From: Nitzschia sp. pyKryTriq1
Taxonomy: Eukaryota; Bacillariophyta; Bacillariophyceae; Bacillariales; Bacillariaceae
Length of the DNA: 64,000 nt
Assembly (NCBI GenBank): GCA_956465555.1
Contig: OY101128.1
Location: 682,001-746,000 of the forward strand
Reading direction: 5' to 3'
Position numbers and translations under genes: made by a program. The notes under the pieces are model-generated. The model was not told the origin of the DNA. It worked only from the letters and a program-made list of their open reading frames with translations, and searched no databases. This document shows positions 20,593-30,060 of this stretch, piece by piece (positions within the stretch are counted from its first letter, which is position 1; every line of letters starts with the position of its first letter).

Positions 20593-21784
20593 TAGTATAC
20601 AAAGAGATGAGAATGAGTAGCTAAGAACATAGAAGGTATGTCGTTCCCTCGACCGTTTGGTTCAGAATCCCACTATATCATTTCGCCTTGTATGAAATGC
20701 ACCCATCTACAGCTAAAGCCGACTGATTGCTCTTGGTGGTGGTAAATTGAGAAGTTAACACGCGCTTGCGCGTGGACAATTAGCGACCACCTACTTTTTA
20801 TTTTCGCTACCCCGACCTGCTGGTACTGTCTAGATAAATATAATCATAACCTACAGTAGTCTACTCTACTAGTAGAATAGATCTCGATCTCGTACAGTAC
20901 TTGATGAGGAACGAGTCGAGTCACGTAACGTCCGTATGTCGTTCGCTATGCGTCGCTCAACACGCACGGCCAAGCAAGCACTGTCTGCATGTGAGAGCGC
21001 GCGGCGGGAGAAAAAACAACTAAATATCATGACAATAAATAATTCACCCGAAGTGGAAAATGGCTTGCGATAAATAATCTCTGGTGTGCGAATCCGAACC
21101 AAACAAATAATAATAAATGAGAAACCGGGAAGAATACTTATACAGCAAAGACACTTAGAGATAGGTACCAGGCACCAGTGGTATTTCGGTCATTTCAAGT
21201 TTCGCGATGACCGAAAGGCATAAAAGAAGCCAGGAATCTTTAAGTTCTTACATTGAAGCAGAAGGTGGCGAATGCCAGCCATTCTTTTATTCTTCTCCGC
21301 GCGGCGGAATCATATCTCACCCGTTCGCTCAGGACCTTGCGTACGAGTACAGTACTTGTTGTACTGGCTAATCGGCCGCGCGGGGTTTGGGGTCGAAAAC
21401 AGAGAACTTGCGTAAATTTCTACGTGGGATCTACGTAGTCTGCAGTACTGTACCTGTAACTGGTCTACCTGTAGGCCCTAACTAATCGTAGCCGGTACTT
21501 CGTACTGTACGGTACCAGCAGGTAGAGTTCTGCTTCCTGCGTGATAGATGGAGCGAGAGAGGGATACATTCTTGCCTTGCGAAACAAAGACAGCAACGCA
21601 GCTTGTGTTTGCGTGCAGTGTGGAGTGGGCAAGCGATCATCGCATCGCATCTCATCGCACGGTGTTCTCGAGCCAGAACAAGCGCCAAGCAGCAAGCAGA
21701 GCGGCGCCAGATATCTGCCATCATCCCTCCAACATTCACAACAAACCAACCACCGTCGAATACTGTAGGCCGACGGATTGGGGT
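20593..21784. other. Intergenic, nothing recognised
   Basis: About 1.2 kb between the LRR gene and the RGLE-type orphan. It includes GTAC/CGTACTGTAC words near 21,440-21,530. The orphan's open frame extends back to an ATG at 21,548, but the extra 79 residues look like translated leader. No RNA gene is seen. Confidence 0.4.
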
Positions 21785-22564
21785 ATGATTACACAAGCAG
21801 CAACAATGATCCCTTCGATATTATCAAAAGCAGAGGGGAAAAGACGGCCGCGGCAGTCCGTGAGCTTCCCGGAGAACGAGGCAGAAGTAGTGTTGGAAGT
21901 AGAATCGTGTTTCGATTACCCAGAGGACGTACGCCTAGCCTTGTGGCACTCCCGCAGTGACTATCACTTCTCTAAATCGTCTGCTAGAGTTGTAGCAAAG
22001 GAGGCCGAGCGATACGGGCATTCTAGACATTTGGACGGTGTTTACATTAGCAGTTACAATCAGCAGGTCCAAGACTCCTTGAACCTGTGGTGCCTCCACG
22101 GGCACAGCCGAAGAGGTCTCGAGAGATGGTGCAATGGTCCCCATGGCCAAGCACGCAAGAAGGATTCGTACATCTATATTCACGGAGTTCTTCGAGCACA
22201 GGCGGAAATGAAGCTCAAGGAGGAATTCTGCCATGAAAGACTGCGAGAAGTAGGTCACGTGTTATCGAGAAAGTCGCGGTTATTTGCCCAGATGCTAGGA
22301 GAAGGTGATAGGGAATCGGCCAAGTGGGAGTTTGGACTGGTGGACGCTACTGTTTCCGCCGCTGCTGCTGCTAGAACGTCCATTTCGCCCGTTCAGCCAC
22401 AAAAGAAGAATCTGGGGTTGTCAGGGAGGGTGGCTGCTCCGGCAGCAGCACGATCATCGATATCGCGATCAACTGCCCCCGCTCGAAGGTCGAGTGCGAC
22501 GAGGGCGGTTGCGCCGAAGATCACGATACGGACGAAGCCTGGGAGAGTACCAAGAATGGCATAG
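21785..22564 (+). CDS. Orphan protein with RGLE-type motif
   Basis: A 259-residue protein. After a basic start comes SVSFPENEAEVVLEVESCFD, an acid-rich lead-in, then LALWHSRSDYHFSKSSARVV, CLHGHSRRGLERWC and GVLRAQAEMKLKEEF, and later HERLREVGHVLSRKSRLFAQ MLGEGD. A W-[YH]-x-x-x-D-[YF] box, a C-x-x-G-x-x-R-R-G-L-E box and an E-x-[LI]-x-x-V-x-x-x-x-S-x-x-[CS]-x-x-x-A-x-x-L/G box in this order is a pattern I know from many uncharacterised diatom proteins. This is recall, not a search. The C-terminal 70 residues are Ala/Arg/Ser-rich and basic. No signal peptide or membrane span. An upstream in-frame ATG at 21548 would lengthen it to 338 residues. Function unknown. Confidence 0.72.
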   Translation: MITQAATMIPSILSKAEGKRRPRQSVSFPENEAEVVLEVESCFDYPEDVRLALWHSRSDYHFSKSSARVVAKEAERYGHSRHLDGVYISSYNQQVQDSLNLWCLHGHSRRGLERWCNGPHGQARKKDSYIYIHGVLRAQAEMKLKEEFCHERLREVGHVLSRKSRLFAQMLGEGDRESAKWEFGLVDATVSAAAAARTSISPVQPQKKNLGLSGRVAAPAAARSSISRSTAPARRSSATRAVAPKITIRTKPGRVPRMA

Positions 22565-23700
22565 TTATTGGTAGTCAGACTTTGTTCCGCGATGAGCACA
22601 TTCTCCAGACAATTTTGGGCCACTATCCCTTCTAGCTCCCAGCTCCCCCTGCTGGACACTCCAACCGTGGGAGGGTAACTTTTCCTACTTGGGATAGGCC
22701 GCGCTATTCTTCTTGCTGAAATAACATATAATACTGAACACACTATTATCGCTTCACCTTATTGTTTGGTTCCCCATGGCCTCTATATTTCCGGTACAAG
22801 AGTAGACTATTGCGTGGAAATACATAGGAAAAGAGTTGGTCTTGTTCGTGCTCTCCTACTAGTAGTAGTACTCTACCTCTACTACTAGAGAGGGATCTAC
22901 AGTAGCTCTGTAATGCATAAAACAACAACAACTCTCTCTCTCTCTCTCTCTCCAAAAAGCTTGGTGTTTATCTCAATGGAGCACAGCAGACTGTCTTCAA
23001 AGAAGTATATGCAAGCAGAGCGCTCTCCTGTTAACTAGCTTCGGTAGCTCTCTACTCTACTCTACTACGAGTACTTGGTAGTAGTATATCGTAAATCAGC
23101 GAAAAAGTGCTCTTGTCTAATTTAGCTACAGTACTACCAGTACCTTGACGGTCGAGAGCAATTTATCTCTTCCGGTACCGGTAGTACTGTAGTAGTTAGT
23201 TGAGTACGGTAGAGGAGAAAGGGAAAAGCCCGAACTTACTTTCTGCGTTCTTTTTTTGATCGTGGTCTCGCCGATCCTGCCGGCTGCCGGCCGCCAGACC
23301 TGGCTTTGCCGCTCCTCGTGCGTGCCAACAGCCAACACACGTCATCCAACTTCAAGCTCTGTGACCGGCCAATTAGAATTCTGCTGTTTGGCGGTGATAC
23401 CGGGCTGGCGGGAGGATCTGGCGCGCGCGTCGGGCATAAAACTGGTGTTCGGCATTCGAAATTCTTTACTTATGGTATTTTGCACGACGTGCTCGCCGTT
23501 GTGATGCTTTCGGTTCCAATTGGATGACGTAAAAGTGCTTTGACAACTGCCATCAACGAAGTGAAAGAGCCGTTTCTTCTGTCTGTTTTATCCAAGAAAG
23601 CGACGATTTCCAAACTACTGTATCGAGACAAACGTTGAGTCTCTCTCACAACAATCAGGAAGTCACATTATTGATCTACGAATACAATACAACACCAACA
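22565..23700. other. Intergenic with (CT)n and CTACTAGTAG patches
   Basis: About 1.1 kb. A CT dinucleotide run lies at about 22,931-22,951. Near 22,855-22,890 and 23,045-23,080 there are CTACTACTAG/GTAGTAGTA stretches that can pair with each other. GTACCGGTA-like words occur near 23,172-23,186. No gene is supported. The next gene starts at 23,701. Confidence 0.45.
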
Positions 23701-24387
23701 ATGACAACCGAGCTAAGCATGCAATCCATTCCCCGCCGTATCTTCAATGGTTTGGGCCACAACGACGAGACAGAAATCCCAAGTTTGGAGGCTGGCGAGA
23801 CTTTCGAGACCGTCGAGACCGTTTTGGATTCATCTGGTGGAGCGAAGGTTTTGGAGAAGGCCACGGGAACCCATAAACAGAATATTCTCAAGCGACTGGT
23901 TTCCCGAAAGAAGAAAGGTGACAACGCCTCCAAGAAGAAGACTAGGGGACGAAGCATAATGGGACGTATATCTCGTCTGCGATCCAAGTCGAAGAAGGCC
24001 AAGAAAATGAGCGGAGCGAACACTGTCGCCAGTGAGGAAGCATCTACACCAGAAGAGAGAGAAGTTAGCACAAAAGTCGTAGAAACAACCACCACGGCCG
24101 TTGAGGAATCAAAGGCCAGCCCAGATAGTACTCCTGAAGAGATCGATGAGCCTGTAGAGGAACTTGAAGTCACCTCGAGTGATTATGAAGAGGCAACACA
24201 GGAAGAGATTTCGAGTGAAAGTGAAGACTCCGACAGCTGCCTTGAGATCGAAGAAAGTCAAGTAGACGTTGTCGAAGAGACATTGGTCGAAAAGGCCTGT
24301 TTCCACAATGAGAGCTCCGACTATGTAGGCATGGCAATGGTTGGGGTTCTGATCGCTTTCCTTGCGTCACCCCTCTTGCAAGCATAA
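23701..24387 (+). CDS. Orphan, basic/acidic protein with C-terminal membrane anchor
   Basis: A 228-residue protein of strongly segmented composition. Residues 75-115 are very basic (LKRLVSRKKKGDNASKKKTR and RLRSKSKKAKK). Residues 120-205 are Glu/Ser/Thr-rich and acidic. The end is a single hydrophobic segment, YVGMAMVGVLIAFLASPLLQ, two residues before the stop. This fits a tail-anchored membrane protein with its soluble part in the cytosol. No family is recognised. The frame opens at TTG 23635, and the ATG at 23701 (CAACAATGACA) is the natural start. Being free of stops with a sharp end-to-end design argues that it is a real gene, although low complexity makes homology hard to judge. Confidence 0.6.
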   Translation: MTTELSMQSIPRRIFNGLGHNDETEIPSLEAGETFETVETVLDSSGGAKVLEKATGTHKQNILKRLVSRKKKGDNASKKKTRGRSIMGRISRLRSKSKKAKKMSGANTVASEEASTPEEREVSTKVVETTTTAVEESKASPDSTPEEIDEPVEELEVTSSDYEEATQEEISSESEDSDSCLEIEESQVDVVEETLVEKACFHNESSDYVGMAMVGVLIAFLASPLLQA

Positions 24388-25054
24388 GGGAAAGGACGCC
24401 CGCTTTGGTGTTGTCTGCGTAGAAAACTCTTGACAATCAGAGAAGTGAGCCATTGAGCATACATACATGATGTGTTGTGTATTTGTAGGCAGAACGTCAT
24501 GGCGCGGAAGCTAGCTAATCAATCCAATCTGCTTGCCGGTGTTCTGCCATCATTTTGAAGGGTGTTTTATAAAAAGTATCAACGAACATCTCAAACGATA
24601 AATATTGTAGACCGATTGCATTTCTCATTCATTCATTCATTGTGGTGTAGTTTCTCTTGCGAGTTTGACGGTGTGTTTGAATCATCTGTTCGCTGTACGA
24701 ATACTTGTTTGATCGCATCAACGTATTTTTCGGATCGTCAAAACCTGAAATGTCGAGCTCGAGGGTGTACCGGCAGTACAAGCAAGCAAGACGGTTTGTA
24801 CGATGACGTTTCAGGTAGTTGTATCCCGACTACACGCACCGCAGGAGAAAACCACATCCCCATTTTACAATCCAAAACCTCATTTCAAATCTTTAGCTTG
24901 ACTGACAGACTGTTAAACTGTTATTATTACCTGCACGCCGGCCATTTTGAAAACGCTCGAACCGATCCTTTGATCAGCAACAACGCGTTCCCGCCATTTT
25001 ATTTCTAGTAGTAACGCCAATATTGGGGCTACATGGCTTTCCTTGGAACTCACC
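24388..25054. other. Intergenic with overlapping uORF
   Basis: Spacer before the next gene. A 16-codon upstream ORF (ATG 25033, stop 25081-25083) overlaps the main start at 25055 in another frame. A frame at 24,562-25,008 has no motif and is not considered a gene. Confidence 0.4.
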
Positions 25055-27391
25055 ATGAAATTTCATCGCCACAATACCCATAGATTGAACAACGATGGCA
25101 ACAGCAATCGGGGATCGACCCGACAGTCCGACGACCAGTTGCGCCACTCATTCCTCGGCTGCTGTCAGGCGTGCTTATTTTGCATTCCGTCCTCCAAGCG
25201 CTTCATAAAGAAAGACAAAGGGCCCGACAACTGCAATGAGAGTGATAGCGCCCCTTGTAGATTCAAGAGCACTACAGGGAAGCCACCACCGCCAACTCCA
25301 TCATCTCGCACGACGGGAAGTACTCCGTACAGCAGTCCCGCCAGTATCAGAAGCCCGGCGACGACCCCATCGAAAGGTCACACGGCAAAAACGCTTCTAG
25401 ATTCCGAAGTAAAAGGAAGGAACGTTGACTCGAGTTTCATAGCTGCATCATCTTCCTCGGAGAAATCGTCGATGATCGATCTTAGTATGAATCCCAATGT
25501 TGTTGCTACTCCAAGCAAAGTCATTCCACATTCCCAAGTTATAGTAGACTTGAATCTGGAACCTCCAGCTACAGTCACACCCGTTTCTTACTCCAGGGGG
25601 TCTGCCGCTTCCTCCTTTGATAACCAGACGCCATCGTCTAGTTCTGAACTTGCAAGTTCTGTTGGTGATCGATCTTTTCAATCTTTGTTTGATTACATCA
25701 TGGAAGGATCCAGCAGCGATGATGACGAACAAGATGCAGAGAATAGTCGATTGAGTGGATTGTCTCCCACAAATTTGGCTACTGCCTCATCAACAAGCCA
25801 ATCTCAGTGTGATAAGGTCCAAGTACGATACCCACTCCAGCTACCATCCCTTCTTCCACCCTACGAAACCGATAGTGGCCCAGCGCTATCAGGTTCGTTT
25901 CAATCTGCCAAGGAATATCTCATGGACCTATCGACGGCCGAGCGGGATTCCGCAAGCGCCGTGTGCAGTGGTGATGTTCCCCTGTGGTACGATCGTACCG
26001 ATTCTTTCGAGGAAATGCTCCAAGCCACAGTGCCTCCCTTGGTGTCTTTCACCATGCCGAGTGGGAATAGCAAACAACAACAACAACAACAACAACAAGC
26101 CGAACCATCAGAGCTTGCACGCCGCCTGCCTACACCTGAAGCAAGGCAACCTTCAAGTCTTGTTCACCATGCCCGCACCGACGAAGATCGAGATCGCGCC
26201 CTCTCCTTCGCCCCTCCGACGGAGGATGTTGTCCATCGCCCAGCAGCATCTGAAACCAGAATCTCCCCCCTGTCATTTCCTTCGTTGGACAGCGAGCTAC
26301 CGGTACCCCCCTCCTCCTCATCATCGTCGTCATCCCCCACAAGTCCTTCCGATAATAATAATTCCTCCTCCTCTTCTTCTTCTTCTGCCAGGCACCAAAT
26401 TCAGAATGAGACGCCATACAAGTCCGGAAGCATGCTTACTGGCGTTTTGTCTTCGTATAAAGTAAAGAGCGACGGTCCCGAAGCCGGCGAGGCTCGAAAT
26501 ATCATCTCCGACCCTGGAACCATTCGGGTCAACACTCTCGAGTCCCAACATTTTCCGCCCAAAGTCGTGGTGCACGACCACCGTCATCACCACCACCAAC
26601 AACAACAACCACAACAACGAAATCGCCGGTCATCGCTTGCGGTCGCCACCACCGGCAGTAGAAGACGCCGTCGCCTTCTGGTCACTGCTCAACGATGGTT
26701 GGGAATTGTGTGTCTTGTCGTGGTCCTGCTTGTGCTTGTGCTGGTTGGAAAGGATGATGGTAGCGACCCCGCCAATCATTGGCGTAGAATCTGGACAAAA
26801 GTCCACCCTCGTATTACGAGTAGTGGGGACAGTGGCAAAGTTTTTGATCATGATGATGATGATGGGGGAACGGAAGATCCAAAAGAATATGACAGTACAG
26901 CCAGTACAGAACTATTGATGCCGTCGTCGTCGTCATCCCACGTCACCACACAACTTCTTCCCACTGACACGCTGGTTTCAACCAGTAACAAGCAGGAGCA
27001 GCAGCAGCGGCGGCAGTGGAACGATACCACTCCATTATCCTCAGACGGCAATAAGGTTGCTGCCAAAATCGCCCAATTTTCAGATTGTCCCTGCTGCCAT
27101 GCATCAATCGAGCAGCATCAGCAACACCCAACGCTCAAATCCTCGTTTCCATTAGATCAGAGTTTGTCACCCGAACTCCTGACGAGATTGGAGGACCGGT
27201 ACCACTGGTGGTGGTTGACTCCTTCTGCCCAGTGGGAACGAGTGCAACACCACCACCACCTCCACCAACAACAACGGCCACAAACCCCAAAACATCTTCG
27301 TCCTCGTCGCCACCAGCCCTTCTTCCGGTTTCTGGCACGATGGAGACGTGCGTTTCAGTGTCTTTCTCGATGTGTATTGCCAGCAGCGTAG
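25055..27391 (+). CDS. Large disordered single-pass membrane protein, orphan
   Basis: A 778-residue protein, mostly disordered and rich in Ser, Pro, Gln, His and Asp. Near the N-terminus a Cys-rich segment (LGCCQACLFCIPSSKRFIKK) could be palmitoylated or metal-binding. The middle has acidic/Ser stretches such as SSSDDDEQDAENSRLSG and a Gln run at about 345-352. A single transmembrane helix is obvious: basic SRRRRRLLVTAQRW, then LGIVCLVVVLLVLVLVG near residues 550-570. After it come Asp- and His/Gln-rich parts and a basic C-terminus (HLRPRRHQPFFRFLARWRRA). No enzymatic motif is visible and no family is recognised. The frame opens at TTG 25043, and ATG 25055 in CACCATGA is the likely start. Confidence 0.6.
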   Translation: MKFHRHNTHRLNNDGNSNRGSTRQSDDQLRHSFLGCCQACLFCIPSSKRFIKKDKGPDNCNESDSAPCRFKSTTGKPPPPTPSSRTTGSTPYSSPASIRSPATTPSKGHTAKTLLDSEVKGRNVDSSFIAASSSSEKSSMIDLSMNPNVVATPSKVIPHSQVIVDLNLEPPATVTPVSYSRGSAASSFDNQTPSSSSELASSVGDRSFQSLFDYIMEGSSSDDDEQDAENSRLSGLSPTNLATASSTSQSQCDKVQVRYPLQLPSLLPPYETDSGPALSGSFQSAKEYLMDLSTAERDSASAVCSGDVPLWYDRTDSFEEMLQATVPPLVSFTMPSGNSKQQQQQQQQAEPSELARRLPTPEARQPSSLVHHARTDEDRDRALSFAPPTEDVVHRPAASETRISPLSFPSLDSELPVPPSSSSSSSSPTSPSDNNNSSSSSSSSARHQIQNETPYKSGSMLTGVLSSYKVKSDGPEAGEARNIISDPGTIRVNTLESQHFPPKVVVHDHRHHHHQQQQPQQRNRRSSLAVATTGSRRRRRLLVTAQRWLGIVCLVVVLLVLVLVGKDDGSDPANHWRRIWTKVHPRITSSGDSGKVFDHDDDDGGTEDPKEYDSTASTELLMPSSSSSHVTTQLLPTDTLVSTSNKQEQQQRRQWNDTTPLSSDGNKVAAKIAQFSDCPCCHASIEQHQQHPTLKSSFPLDQSLSPELLTRLEDRYHWWWLTPSAQWERVQHHHHLHQQQRPQTPKHLRPRRHQPFFRFLARWRRAFQCLSRCVLPAA

Positions 27392-27830
27392 TATGCGAGT
27401 GCAACAATAGTGTGGTAGGTGATACCGGTACTGGTACAGTGTACCAAGTACCGGTACCAGGTAGTTTTGGCTGTTGTCGCCTCTTCCCCTCGGATGTTGC
27501 GATGCCGCCCGCTCTCGCGGATCTTTTTTCGAATCAAGTCGGAAGAGTCGTCTGGTCGCGAATGGTCGCGGTCCGCGTCTTCGCCTTTCGCCGTTTTCGT
27601 TCTTCTTTCTTTCTTCTTGAAGAATCCAAATTTGATGCTGGAAGCTGGAAAGGAACTTTCATCATTATTTTTCTTATCACCTATTACACTAGAGTATCAG
27701 ACGAAAAGGAAAGGACTGCAACTTCTTCTCTCCTTTGGCTCATCATCAGCATCATCGCCACCACCACCACATAACCACACAGGTCCATTATTGCTGTATC
27801 CGGCAAACTTCTAAACAACTGAAAGAGAAA
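27392..27830. other. Intergenic with GGTACCGG cluster
   Basis: Spacer of about 440 bases. At about 27,421-27,460 it has GATACCGGTACTGGTACAGTG followed by TACCGGTACCAGG, a dense group of the recurrent palindrome. The overlapping plus-strand frame at 27,085-27,774 is mostly a shadow of the previous gene and is not supported. Confidence 0.4.
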
Positions 27831-29318
27831 ATGTTCCTATCACTTTGCCGTAATAGTGGTACAAGAAGAATGACGTTTGTGGCAAGCCGAACGTCACTCA
27901 ACCTCGCTCCAACGACGACCACAAGTACCGGTACGAGTACAGCAACGAGGTATTTTTCCGATAAAAATACAGAGGAGAATGAAAATTCCGAAACGAAAAA
28001 GAAGCAGAAGAATCCACTCCGTTTCGTCTCCCATTTGAAAAATCCCATTGTGCATCAACTTTGGACCGCCCGCGGCGCCGCCAAGGAGGCGGCCGCCAAA
28101 AACCAAACCGTCTTTGACTCGGAATCGCCTCGGACCCCCAACCAAAGCAAGACCCAAATTAGTTATCCCTTTTCGACGGACGAATTTTTAAAAGAAACTT
28201 ATCGAAATCCCTGGGGACAGATGCGATTTGGAAAAATTCTCGAGGATTTGGATGCCTTGGCGGGGAATATTGCCTTTGCGCACGTGCAAAACCCCAATAC
28301 GATTATTGTGACGGCGTCGGTGGATCGGATTCGAATATCGGGGACGCCGTCGATTGAAGTGGATCAACATTTGAGTGGGAAAGTGACATTCGTTGGGACT
28401 TCCTCGATGGAAATTCGAATGCAGTGTGTCGACGCTTTGGGGCATGAATGGATGGAAGCGTACTTTACCTTTGTGGCGACAGATCCTGTCACTAAACGTC
28501 CCGATCGGATTGCGCCTCTTCTTCCGGAAACCTTTGCCGAACACAAGGAATTTGAAGCGGCCCGGCATCGAGCCGACATGAAGAGAGAAGCTCGCAAAAA
28601 CCTTAAGCAAGGGTTGTACGTCGAACCGGACATTGAACAAACGGCACGGCGGTTGCTAAAAGAGGCGGGTCCCCTCTTGAACATGCCAAGTTTGGCCAAT
28701 CCTCACAATATTCTCATCACTCAGACCGAACTTCAAAGTGTGGAAATTGCTCAACCCCAAGCCCGGAATATGGCCAATCAAATTTTTGGTGGATTCTTGA
28801 TGCGACGAGCTTGCGAATTGGCATGGGCCACAGCGTATGCATTTGGAGGAGAACGACCCCTCTTTTACGAAGTCGATCAAGTCCAGTTCAGTATGCCCGT
28901 CAATGTTGGAGATATGTTGAATTTCCATGCCCGCGTCTTGTATTCCTCCCTGCACGATGAACTCCCCCATTTTGCCGGAATGCCAGAAGCATCCCCCACG
29001 GCGGACGAACAAGAACAAGAACTACAACAAGAAGAACCAACATCAAACAAGAAAAACAAGATTTCCCTAGTGTCGGTAGAAGTCGAAGCTTGGATTGTGG
29101 ATCCTAGTGCCGCTAGTGCCAAATTGTCCAATCAATTCTATTTTACCTTTGCCCTTCCTCCGGGCAATAAGGAAATTCGCAAAGTCTTGCCCAGTAATAT
29201 GGAAGCCGCACGGACCATGGCGTTACGAATGGCGGCCGACAAGGCTCAAGACGACGAATATGATAGCACCAGTAGCAACAACAAAACGAGCATCAATGCT
29301 CGTCGCCGATCATCATAA
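27831..29318 (+). CDS. Mitochondrial acyl-CoA thioesterase, double hotdog, ACOT9-like
   Basis: Hydrolyses acyl-CoA to free acid and CoA, probably in mitochondria. The 495-residue protein starts with an Arg/Ser/Thr-rich, acid-free presequence (FLSLCRNSGTRRMTFVASRT) ending near TATRYFSDKN, a good mitochondrial processing region. Two hotdog folds follow. The first, at about 150-270, contains FGKILEDLDALAGNIAFAHV and SGKVTFVGTSSMEIRM. The second, at about 320-440, contains QPQARNMANQIFGGFLMRRA, ELAWATAYAFGG and YEVDQVQFSMPVNVGDML. The N-x-x-x-x-x-G-G-F-L-M-R helix start is the acyl-CoA thioesterase signature. Two tandem hotdogs without a START domain fit ACOT9-type rather than ACOT11/12. The open frame begins at TTG 27735, and the first ATG at 27831 gives the presequence. 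Single exon. Confidence 0.88.
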   Translation: MFLSLCRNSGTRRMTFVASRTSLNLAPTTTTSTGTSTATRYFSDKNTEENENSETKKKQKNPLRFVSHLKNPIVHQLWTARGAAKEAAAKNQTVFDSESPRTPNQSKTQISYPFSTDEFLKETYRNPWGQMRFGKILEDLDALAGNIAFAHVQNPNTIIVTASVDRIRISGTPSIEVDQHLSGKVTFVGTSSMEIRMQCVDALGHEWMEAYFTFVATDPVTKRPDRIAPLLPETFAEHKEFEAARHRADMKREARKNLKQGLYVEPDIEQTARRLLKEAGPLLNMPSLANPHNILITQTELQSVEIAQPQARNMANQIFGGFLMRRACELAWATAYAFGGERPLFYEVDQVQFSMPVNVGDMLNFHARVLYSSLHDELPHFAGMPEASPTADEQEQELQQEEPTSNKKNKISLVSVEVEAWIVDPSAASAKLSNQFYFTFALPPGNKEIRKVLPSNMEAARTMALRMAADKAQDDEYDSTSSNNKTSINARRRSS

Positions 29319-30060
29319 TATATATCTTTAAAAATGAATGAATGAGTGAATGAATGAATATGGCACTACAGTACTACTAGACAAGACTACTCCTTTGTTC
29401 GTGCTGGTGCATCATCATGGGTGGATCTGGATCTGTCACTAACTACTATGGAGTAGCGTAGAATCCTCGTAGGACGACCGATCAGGAGTGAAAGCATGGA
29501 TGAATAAATCAGTCTCTCTCATCTCTTTTGTTTGCTCTACTCTCTAGTAGAGAGTGCTGTAGAGCTACTCTCTACTAGTAGTAGCTAGTACTCGTAGTAG
29601 AGACTGATGGCTCTTCCTTTCTGGGCTCGTTCTCTCTCTACTAGTAGGCATAATTTATGTAGCCGGTAGAGAAGAGAGGAAAGTCGAGTGAGTCGTCAGT
29701 CGTCGTCAGTCAGCCGTCTGGCATCAGGCATCGTCAGTCACGATTCTTTGCAGTCGTAGAAGGCGTGTGTACGTCTCCCGCTCCTGCACACTCTACAGTA
29801 TGAACTGTACCGCAAGACGACGACGACGACTCACTCTACGTGGAAGCACGACAAAAGACGCGACGAGAAAAGATCGACTGCGGAGATAGATGCGACGATC
29901 GGGGATCGAGAATAGATAAAACCAAAGTTCTTCGCACTTCTCGCTTTTTCGAGAATAGGTGCATGCATGGGATCATTGTCGAACTATTCATTGGTTCATT
30001 CAGTCATACATACTGTATGCCATCCATGCCTGTATTATACTGTAGACTAGTAAATTTGCC
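29319..30060. other. Intergenic with TACTAGTA palindromes
   Basis: 742 bases upstream of the helicase. GAATGAATGAGTGAATGAATGAAT lies at about 29,334-29,358. At about 29,530-29,650 a cluster of CTCTCTACTAGTAG and its reverse complement can fold into hairpins. No gene is seen. Confidence 0.45.

Noticed and set aside
24562-25008. 148-codon plus-strand frame
   Set aside because: No motif and no upstream gene context. Composition is like neighbouring spacer.
27085-27774. 229-codon plus-strand frame
   Set aside because: Its first half is the shadow of the preceding disordered protein and the rest crosses the palindrome cluster. No family motif.
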